From positions 682,001 to 746,000 of the forward strand of contig CAWDZQ010000003.1 of assembly GCA_963807065.1 (NCBI GenBank): a stretch of 64,000 nucleotides of DNA, given 5' to 3'. Position numbers and translations under genes: made by a program. Below are positions 58,292 to 64,000 of this stretch, piece by piece; the first letter of the stretch is position 1; the number at the start of each line of letters is the position of its first letter. Below the pieces are notes generated by a model that saw nothing but the letters and a program-made list of their open reading frames with translations, had not been told where the DNA came from and ran no database searches. Source of the DNA: CAWAND01 sp963807065 (GTDB taxonomy: Bacteria > Chloroflexota > Anaerolineae > Anaerolineales > E44-bin32).

Positions 58292-58314
58292 AGATATCGT
58301 ACTTGTGGTACAGT
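58286..58314 (+). promoter_or_regulatory. rex promoter
   Basis: TTGCAC (58286-58291), 17 bp, TACAGT (58309-58314). The leader to the ATG at 58351 is about 30 nt and carries GGAGGT. Confidence 0.6.
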
Positions 58315-58350
58315 TTCGGTCGCTGGTTCGCATTCTCTTCGGAGGTAAAG

Positions 58351-58971
58351 ATGGCCCCAGTGAAGATCCCGGATATCGTGGTGGGACGCCTGCCGCTGTA
58401 TCTGCGGGCGCTTGAAATCATGGTCGACGACAACCGAGAGATCACGTCATCCCAGGAGCTCGGGGATAGACTGGGAATCTCCTCGGCTCAGATTCGCAAG
58501 GACCTTTCCCAGTTCGGTGAGTTCGGCAAGCAGGGCACCGGCTACAATGTGAGCTTCCTGGTCAAGAAACTCAAGGAAATCCTGCACGTCAACAAGACCT
58601 GGCCGATGGTGCTTGTCGGCGTGGGCGACCTGGGTCGGGCGGTGGCCGACTACGGCGGCTTCACCCCGCGCGGGTTTAAAGTCGAAACGGTGTATGACTC
58701 GGACCCGCAGAAGATCGGGAAGCAGGTGGGGACCTTCACCATCCGTGATGCCTCTCGACTCGGGGACGACCTGGCCAAGAACGGCATCAAGATCGTGATG
58801 CTTGCCGTGCCAACCGCATCGGCGCAGGATGTGGCCGACCGGGTGATCAAAGCCGGGGTGACCGCCATCCTTTGCTATTCGTCAACTTCGATCAGCGCGC
58901 CCAGTAAGGTCCACGTCGAGTACATCGACCCGGTGCTGCATCTGCAGCGCATGACATACTACATGCGCTAG
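58351..58971 (+). CDS. rex: Redox-sensing repressor Rex
   Basis: The 206-residue protein has a winged-helix N-terminus (SSQELGDRLGISSAQIRKDL, FGEFGKQGTGYNV) and a Rossmann domain (VLVGVGDLGRAVADY) that senses the NADH/NAD ratio. The C-terminal swapped helix is present (HVEYIDPVLHLQRMTYYM). The ATG at 58351 has GGAGGTAAAG just upstream; the longer frame crosses the promoter. A perfect Rex site lies at 55130. Confidence 0.96.
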   Translation: MAPVKIPDIVVGRLPLYLRALEIMVDDNREITSSQELGDRLGISSAQIRKDLSQFGEFGKQGTGYNVSFLVKKLKEILHVNKTWPMVLVGVGDLGRAVADYGGFTPRGFKVETVYDSDPQKIGKQVGTFTIRDASRLGDDLAKNGIKIVMLAVPTASAQDVADRVIKAGVTAILCYSSTSISAPSKVHVEYIDPVLHLQRMTYYMR

Positions 58972-58992
58972 CCCGCTCAGAGTCCAAACACA

Positions 58993-59019
58993 AAACGGCG
59001 CACGCAATGTGCGCCGTTT
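58993..59019. terminator. Bidirectional terminator between rex and mreB-like gene
   Basis: AAACGGCGCAC and GTGCGCCGTTT form an 11-bp stem with a 5-nt loop, rich in A/T at both bases. It lies between convergent genes and can serve both. Confidence 0.75.
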
Positions 59020-59042
59020 CTGCGTCCCGGGCAGGTTCGGGT

Positions 59043-60050
59043 TCACACCTTGGGCAGATTACGTTTCAGGCGCTCGATCATGCTCAGGCCCCGGGCGGCC
59101 CCTATGGCGACGCAGGCGACCGGATCTTCGGCCAGGTAGGCCGGCACCCCGGTCTCGCGCGTCAGCCACTTGTCAATCCCTCGCAGCAAGGCGCCCCCGC
59201 CAGCGATGACCATCCCGCGGTCGATAATGTCCGACGCCAACTCGGGCGGCGTCGTCTCCAGCACGTTGCGAATGGCGGCTGCCTGCAAGTTAAGGGTCTC
59301 CTGCAGCGCTTCCACGATTTCGTTGGTCGTGAGCGTGACCGGCCTGGGCAGATTGGTCACCTGATCCTGGCCCTGTATCTCGATCGAGCGATCTTCGTCC
59401 TGAGGAATGGCCGAGCCAATCCTAATCTTGGCCTCCTCGGCGGTCCTGGGGCCGATGATCAATCCGTACTTCTTGCGTACATATCCGGCGATGGCTTCGT
59501 CCAGGTGCACGCCACCCAGCCGGACGGCGCCGGCGCTGACGATCCCGCTCATAGCGATGACCGCCGCCTGGGTCACCCCCCCACCCAACACCACGACCAT
59601 GTTGCCCGAGGGTGTGGCAATGGGCAAGCCGACGCCTATGGCGGTGGCCAGCGGTTCCTGGATCAGGTGCACCTCACGACTGCCGGCCTGCAGCGCTGCC
59701 TCGTGAACGGCGCGGCTTTCGACGCTGGTGACACCATGGGGTACGGTGATCATGATCCGCGGCTTGAATAGGCGCGCCGGACCGCAAACTTTCTCGACGA
59801 AGTGGCCCAGCATGCGGTGGGTGACCTCGAAATCGGCGATCACCCCATCCCGCAGGGGGCGCATGACTTCGATTGACTCGGGGACGCGGCCATCCATTTC
59901 GCGCGCCGCCTGGCCGACTTCGACGATTTTGAGTTCATCAATATCAATGGCTACGACGGTCGGCTCGTGGAGCACAACCTCGTTGCCTTCGGCGATCAAC
60001 GTATTGATCGTGCCCAGAGAGATCCCCAGGTCTTTCCCGAAGAGTGGCAT
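59043..60050 (-). CDS. MreB-like protein with altered nucleotide site
   Basis: The 335-residue protein is MreB/Mbl over its whole length: EPTVVAID, VMRPLRDGVIADFE, IMITVPHGVTSVESRAV, IQEPLATAIGVGLP, VIAGGGALLRGIDKWL. However, the phosphate-1 motif reads ISLGTINTL where IDLGTANTL is usual, and phosphate-2 reads VVLGGGVTQAAV where VDIGGGTTEVAV is usual. Both Asp residues that coordinate the metal are lost, while the Glu in QEPL is kept. It may be a filament without ATPase activity. No mreC or mreD follows. Confidence 0.88.
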   Translation of the reverse strand: MPLFGKDLGISLGTINTLIAEGNEVVLHEPTVVAIDIDELKIVEVGQAAREMDGRVPESIEVMRPLRDGVIADFEVTHRMLGHFVEKVCGPARLFKPRIMITVPHGVTSVESRAVHEAALQAGSREVHLIQEPLATAIGVGLPIATPSGNMVVVLGGGVTQAAVIAMSGIVSAGAVRLGGVHLDEAIAGYVRKKYGLIIGPRTAEEAKIRIGSAIPQDEDRSIEIQGQDQVTNLPRPVTLTTNEIVEALQETLNLQAAAIRNVLETTPPELASDIIDRGMVIAGGGALLRGIDKWLTRETGVPAYLAEDPVACVAIGAARGLSMIERLKRNLPKV

Positions 60051-60218
60051 GCTGCTTGAAGTCCTTGGTTGACGGTTCTCGCCGCACTAGCTGGGCGCCG
60101 AGACGGGATCGTGGGGGACCCAGGCTCCCGGATTCGGGCGTGCGCACAGGGCGACGTGCGCCGCCGCGCAAGTGTAACTGAGCGGCTCGCATTTGTCCAC
60201 CAAGGCACAATCGCGGCC

Positions 60219-61061
60219 CTAGGCGTCGTCCAAATGGCCGGGTTTATCGCTCCTGCCAAGGGCAGACGAGCGCTCGTAGGCGGCCCAGATCGCCCGCGAC
60301 AGGGCCGTCCTGAGGCCCGCCTTCTCGAGATAGTAGAGCGCCGCAGCCGAAGTGCCGCCCGGCGAGGTGACCTCATTCCGAAGTCTGGCCAGGTGGCGAG
60401 GCGAGTGTTCGTAGTAGGCGACCGACCCCTTGACCGTCTGCACCACCAGCTGCTCAGCAATCCGCCGAGGAAAACCGAGGTGGACGCCAGCGTCGACCAT
60501 GGCTTCCATGAAGAGGTACACGTAGGACGGACCGGTGCCGGACAGGGCCGTCGCCATGTCGAGGTAGTTCTCGTCCTCGACGAAGATCTCCTGCCCCAGC
60601 GCCCCCAGAATCGTCTTCGCCTGCTGGCGCTGATCGTCGTCGACGGCTGCCGACGCGGTCCACACCGTGATTCCCTCTCCCACCCTGGCGGGTGTGTTGG
60701 GCATGGAGCGGACCACGGCCGGGTGATCCAAACCGCCGGCCAGCGTCCCCAGACGTGCCCCGGCGACAATCGATAACACAAGGGCACCCGGGGGCACGCC
60801 GCCCTGCAAATCCTTCAGCACGGCGGCCAGGCTCTGCGGCTTGACGGAAATGACGACGATGTTCGCCTTGGCTGCCGCCTCGCGGTTATTGAGCGCCGTA
60901 GCCACCGTGTACTTCTCGGCCAGGTCCTGGAGGCGTTTCTCCCGCGGCCCGCTTAGCGTCACCTGATCCGCGGGCACGCCCGCCTTATTCACTAGCCCGA
61001 TCAGCATTGCCTCGGCCATGACACCTGGACCAACAAATGTGATTCGACTGCCTTCAAGCAT
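60219..61061 (-). CDS. proC: Pyrroline-5-carboxylate reductase
   Basis: The 280-residue enzyme makes the last step of proline synthesis. It has the Rossmann motif FVGPGVMAEAM (GxGxMA form slightly changed), SVKPQSL, MPNTPARVGEG and the C-terminal signature TSPGGTSAAALYYLEKAGLR. The ATG at 61061 has GGGAGG five bases upstream; an ATG at 61085 has none. Confidence 0.94.
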   Translation of the reverse strand: MLEGSRITFVGPGVMAEAMLIGLVNKAGVPADQVTLSGPREKRLQDLAEKYTVATALNNREAAAKANIVVISVKPQSLAAVLKDLQGGVPPGALVLSIVAGARLGTLAGGLDHPAVVRSMPNTPARVGEGITVWTASAAVDDDQRQQAKTILGALGQEIFVEDENYLDMATALSGTGPSYVYLFMEAMVDAGVHLGFPRRIAEQLVVQTVKGSVAYYEHSPRHLARLRNEVTSPGGTSAAALYYLEKAGLRTALSRAIWAAYERSSALGRSDKPGHLDDA

Positions 61062-61111
61062 GGAGTCCTCCCGGGCTTCCTTCATGATCGGGTGGTCTTA
61101 TGAGGCTTAGA

Positions 61112-61690
61112 TCACGCCCCGGCGAAATAGCGAAGGGCGAGGCGAACCCTGGCCTCGATATCCTCCGGGGCATCCTGCGGTATCGACTGGACCGCCGCTT
61201 GGGCTTCGACCAGGCTGTAGCCGAGATTGGTCAGGACGCCCAGGACTTCCGTATCCAGCCCCGTTAGCGGCGCCCCCCCGCCTTCCACGGCCGCCATCCG
61301 GTCCTTGAGATGGAAGACGATCTTCTCGGCCGTCTTGCGTCCGATGCCCGGGACCTTGGCCAGCGCTTCAGGCTGGTCACGTCCGATGGCCTGCCGCAGC
61401 ACATCGGGCGACAGATGCGCCAGCGTGGCCAGCGCCAGCCGTGGGCCGACGCCGCTGACCTCAATCAACTGGTCGAACAGCTCGCGGGTCTCAGGGGCGT
61501 CAAACCCATACAAGGTCAACGAGTCCTCGCGCACGATGAGCCGTGTGAACAATTGGATCGTGCCGCCGATCTTGGGAATCTCCGTCAACCGGGCGAGCGG
61601 AACGCCGACTTGAAGCCCCACCCCGGCGACCTCCACCACCAACTCATCTTCCCCCACATGCTGAACGCGGCCGCGAATGGTGGCGATCAT
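61112..61690 (-). CDS. ruvA: Holliday junction helicase subunit RuvA
   Basis: The 192-residue protein has the OB-fold N-terminus, two HhH motifs (LIEVSGVGPRLALATLAHL, ALAKVPGIGRKTAEKIVFHL) and a C-terminal RuvB-binding domain (LTNLGYSLVEAQAAV). The ATG overlaps the ruvC stop. ruvB is not in the window. Confidence 0.96.
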   Translation of the reverse strand: MIATIRGRVQHVGEDELVVEVAGVGLQVGVPLARLTEIPKIGGTIQLFTRLIVREDSLTLYGFDAPETRELFDQLIEVSGVGPRLALATLAHLSPDVLRQAIGRDQPEALAKVPGIGRKTAEKIVFHLKDRMAAVEGGGAPLTGLDTEVLGVLTNLGYSLVEAQAAVQSIPQDAPEDIEARVRLALRYFAGA

Positions 61691-62187
61691 GAACTGCGCT
61701 CGATGGCGCGTTGAAGCTGGCTTGACTGAAGATGGCAGATAGCCACGGCCAAGGCGTCAGCGGCGTCGTCCGGCTTCGGGATCTCATCCATCTTGAGCAA
61801 AATGCGCACCATCTCCTGCACCTGGCGTTTGTCGGCCTTACCGTAGCCTGTCATCGCCTGTTTGATCTGGAGCGGGGTGTACTCGCCGACGGGCACGTGG
61901 GCCTCCGCCAACGCCAAGATGGCCACGCCTCGTGCCTGTCCAACGCTGATAGCTGTCTTCACATTGGTCTGGAAGAACAATTGCTCCACCGCCGATGTGT
62001 CCGGCTGGTGGCGCTCAATGACCTGGCTGAGTTTGTGAAAAAGATCACTAAGTCGTTCTGGCATGGGCTGCCCGGCCTCGGTGAGCACGGTGCCGTAGTC
62101 GACCAGCTCGTACTCACCCGAAGGCAGCCAGCGGACCACACCGAAACCAGTGGTGGCCGTGCCTGGATCAATGCCCAGTGCCAGCAT
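61687..62187 (-). CDS. ruvC: Holliday junction resolvase RuvC
   Basis: The 166-residue nuclease has catalytic acids in LALGIDPGTATTG, AVEQLFFQTN and KPDDAADALAVAICH. It is full length, 17 bp after yebC, and coupled to ruvA. Confidence 0.96.
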   Translation of the reverse strand: MLALGIDPGTATTGFGVVRWLPSGEYELVDYGTVLTEAGQPMPERLSDLFHKLSQVIERHQPDTSAVEQLFFQTNVKTAISVGQARGVAILALAEAHVPVGEYTPLQIKQAMTGYGKADKRQVQEMVRILLKMDEIPKPDDAADALAVAICHLQSSQLQRAIERSS

Positions 62188-62204
62188 AGACCCGGGCGGC
62201 GCTT

Positions 62205-62957
62205 TCAGGCCGTTTCCAGGAGTTCGACGGCTTCTTCGCTGACCTCCAGATTGGAGAACACCTGTGTCACATCGTCCAGTTCTTCGAGCGAATCGATCAG
62301 ACGCATGACCTGGACCGTCTGTTCTGGACTCAGAGGCAGAGCTGCATTGGGCAACCAGCGCAGCTCGGCTTCCTCGGGCTCGATCCCCGCATTCTCCAAC
62401 CGATCGTTAATCGCCTTGAACGACTCCACAGGGGCGATGATTTCGATATCGTCGTCGATCAGGACGTCATCTGCTCCGGCCTCGACCACCATCTCGAACA
62501 GCTTATCGGCGTCCTTGCCCGTGCCGTCCACCAGATAGTAGGCCGCTCGGTGAAACTGCCAGGCCACCGAACCCGCCTCAGCCATGCTGCCGCCGGACCG
62601 GTTGAGGAAATGCCTCAGATCAGCCACGGTTCGATTTCGATTGTCGGTGATGACCTCCACCATGAGGGCCACGCCGTGTGGCCCATACCCCTCGTAGACG
62701 ATCTGTTCCAGTGCCTCGCCTTCTTTGTCATCGCCCGTGCCGCGCCGGATGGCACGCTCGATGTTGTCCTTGGGCATGTTCTCGCTCTTGGCGCGTTCCA
62801 CAGCCAGACGAAGCGCAAAATTGGTCTCGATGTCACCGCCGCCCTCGTGGGCGGCTACGGCGATCTCGCGAGCCAGGCGCGTGAAGATGCTGCCCCGTCT
62901 CTGGTCGTTAGCAGCCTTCTTGCGTTTGATGGTGGACCACTTGGAATGTCCAGACAT
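62205..62957 (-). CDS. yebC: YebC/PmpR-family protein
   Basis: The 250-residue protein starts SGHSKWSTIKRKKAANDQRR as in the family and has ENMPKDNIERAIRRGTG and YEGYGPHGVALMVEVITDN. YebC proteins act in translation of proline stretches or as transcription factors. The ATG at 62957 is the family start; the frame is open 11 codons further back. Confidence 0.95.
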   Translation of the reverse strand: MSGHSKWSTIKRKKAANDQRRGSIFTRLAREIAVAAHEGGGDIETNFALRLAVERAKSENMPKDNIERAIRRGTGDDKEGEALEQIVYEGYGPHGVALMVEVITDNRNRTVADLRHFLNRSGGSMAEAGSVAWQFHRAAYYLVDGTGKDADKLFEMVVEAGADDVLIDDDIEIIAPVESFKAINDRLENAGIEPEEAELRWLPNAALPLSPEQTVQVMRLIDSLEELDDVTQVFSNLEVSEEAVELLETA

Positions 62958-63142
62958 TGTGCACTCATCCTCGCCTGGTAGGTTCCACACTTCACGGGCC
63001 CGGGCCCTGATTCGGGCGGGCAGCTCGATTATACCATCGGGGCCCTTCCAGCCTGCCTACCCAGACCCCCCAAAGCTGCCCCGCAGGCTCATCGCCCGCT
63101 GGGCGGTGGGCCTGGGCGAAGGATCGCTTGCTCAAGCCTGGG

Positions 63143-64000
63143 TCAGGACTGCGGCGGCGCGCCTTCGCCGGTGAAGAACTCATCCTGCTGGAGCTTTTCT
63201 TCGGGCAGGAAGAAGGTCAAGATCAATGCCATGGCGGCGAAAATGACCCCCAGCACGAAGATCTGTTGCATTGAGCCCGCCAATGCTGTTTGAACATCAT
63301 GGATAAACGCCTGGTACATCTGGGCCGCCCGATCGCCTCCAAGCACCGTGAACGCAGATTCCACCGCCGCCTGCCCGTTGGCGTTGATCAGACCCTGGGG
63401 ATTCAGCAGGGCCTCGCGCTGCGCCGGGGGGAGGCTTTGCAGGGCCGCGGCCAGCGGGGCGCTCATCTGCGCTCGGAATCGCTCGGTAAAAGCGGAGACC
63501 AGCACCGTGCCCATGATGGGGGTGGCGATAATCCCACCCAGCGAACGCACGAACTGCTGGGCCGAGTTGACAACGCCCATCATGCGATAGGGGAACACGT
63601 TTTGAACGGCGACGTTCAGCAGGGGGAGAATGGAGCCTATGCCCAATCCCATGACCAGCATGTTGCGGACCACAGTCAACGGCTGGGTGGTGGCGTCCAT
63701 CTGGGTCAGCAGGACCATGCCAAGCAGCGCCAGCACCGCCCCCACGATCGCCTGCACCTTGTATCGGCCCGTGCGGCTGATCAGATACCCGCCCACGATG
63801 CTGCCGGTGATGAAGCTAAGCATCATCGGAGTCAAGATCTGCCCCGATGCCTGAGCCGATTCACCCAGGGCGCCCTGCACGTAGAGGGGCAGAAAGGCGA
63901 TGCTCCCGAACATGCCCATCGAGATGAAGAACCCCACCAGGTTGGTGGTCGCAAAGACCCGATTGCGGAACAGCTCGGGTGGGATGATGGGTGCGACTGC
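63143..64000 (-). CDS. DHA2-type MFS drug transporter, C-terminal part (cut by right edge)
   Basis: The frame is open to the right edge and reads PPELFRNRVFATTNLVGFF at the edge, a loop typical of 14-helix EmrB/QacA transporters. The visible part holds about six helices, with a long loop (AQMSAPLAAALQSLPPAQRE) before the last helix. It ends in an acidic tail. The start and N-terminal half lie outside. Confidence 0.87.
   Translation of the reverse strand, partial: AVAPIIPPELFRNRVFATTNLVGFFISMGMFGSIAFLPLYVQGALGESAQASGQILTPMMLSFITGSIVGGYLISRTGRYKVQAIVGAVLALLGMVLLTQMDATTQPLTVVRNMLVMGLGIGSILPLLNVAVQNVFPYRMMGVVNSAQQFVRSLGGIIATPIMGTVLVSAFTERFRAQMSAPLAAALQSLPPAQREALLNPQGLINANGQAAVESAFTVLGGDRAAQMYQAFIHDVQTALAGSMQQIFVLGVIFAAMALILTFFLPEEKLQQDEFFTGEGAPPQS

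Noticed and set aside
59007..59771. Plus-strand frame of 254 codons opposite the mreB-like gene
   Set aside because: No recognisable domain and full overlap with a well-conserved gene on the other strand.

Overview
The window is GC-rich bacterial chromosome with tightly packed genes, many joined by 4-bp ATGA or GTGA overlaps. The gene content (membrane H+-pyrophosphatase, SecD/SecF, MreB-like protein, Rex, Tad pseudopilins, Thr/Pro-rich linkers on surface proteins, many histidine kinases, a very large TPR protein with an acidic linker) suggests a Chloroflexota bacterium of the Anaerolineae type. That assignment is an inference from gene content; there is no rRNA gene here. No tRNA, rRNA, CRISPR array or complete insertion sequence was seen.

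Layout. 1-2346: two membrane glycosyltransferase-like genes, the first cut by the left edge. 2423-7655 (minus): ABC exporter operon (ATPase, permease, GldG-like protein, DUF4340 protein) followed by the main sigma factor. 7917-10266: hppA, split by one extra base. 10661-17249: HDAC-family deacylase, giant TPR/PxWL-motif protein (split by two extra bases), ndk, sirtuin. 17242-19088 (minus): rsfS, thpR, alpha/beta hydrolase. 19223-20963: CBS-ACT protein and a Tat-exported L,D-transpeptidase. 21044-23609: degenerate HATPase plus tandem-receiver protein, divergent from a PP2C-type phosphatase and a small P-loop protein. 23686-26109: secD-secF behind a promoter and a terminator-like leader.

26418-42406 (minus): a long signal-transduction block (HK, OmpR-type RR, RR-GGDEF, HK, RR-PAS-pseudokinase, RR) with a 7.4-kb surface gene of cadherin/Ig-like repeats embedded in it. 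That surface gene carries many frame breaks. 42506-49292 (minus): TadE/TadG-type pseudopilin genes, a decayed fragment of a third paralogue, and a prepilin peptidase. 49533-54808: membrane protein, JAMM peptidase, fumarase/aspartase family enzyme, ferredoxin, Mn-type superoxide dismutase, a small zinc-ribbon protein, a membrane protein. 55177-58222 (minus): Fsr-like MFS transporter, nadD, obg; divergent rex. 59043-62957 (minus): MreB-like protein without its usual acidic ATPase residues, proC, ruvA, ruvC, yebC. The right edge cuts a DHA2-type MFS transporter.

Themes. (1) At least eight genes have a -10 box ending only 6-8 nt before the start codon, the layout of leaderless transcripts. (2) Single-base frame breaks occur in hppA, the TPR gene, one kinase and one receiver gene, and are dense in two parts of the surface-repeat gene. 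Removing one base often restores a recognisable motif exactly, so consensus error and real decay both remain possible. (3) The kinases, surface-repeat protein and pseudopilins sit side by side and may form one surface-sensing or adhesion unit. (4) The TPR protein carries about 18 short Trp motifs in an acidic linker and may be an undescribed multivalent scaffold.
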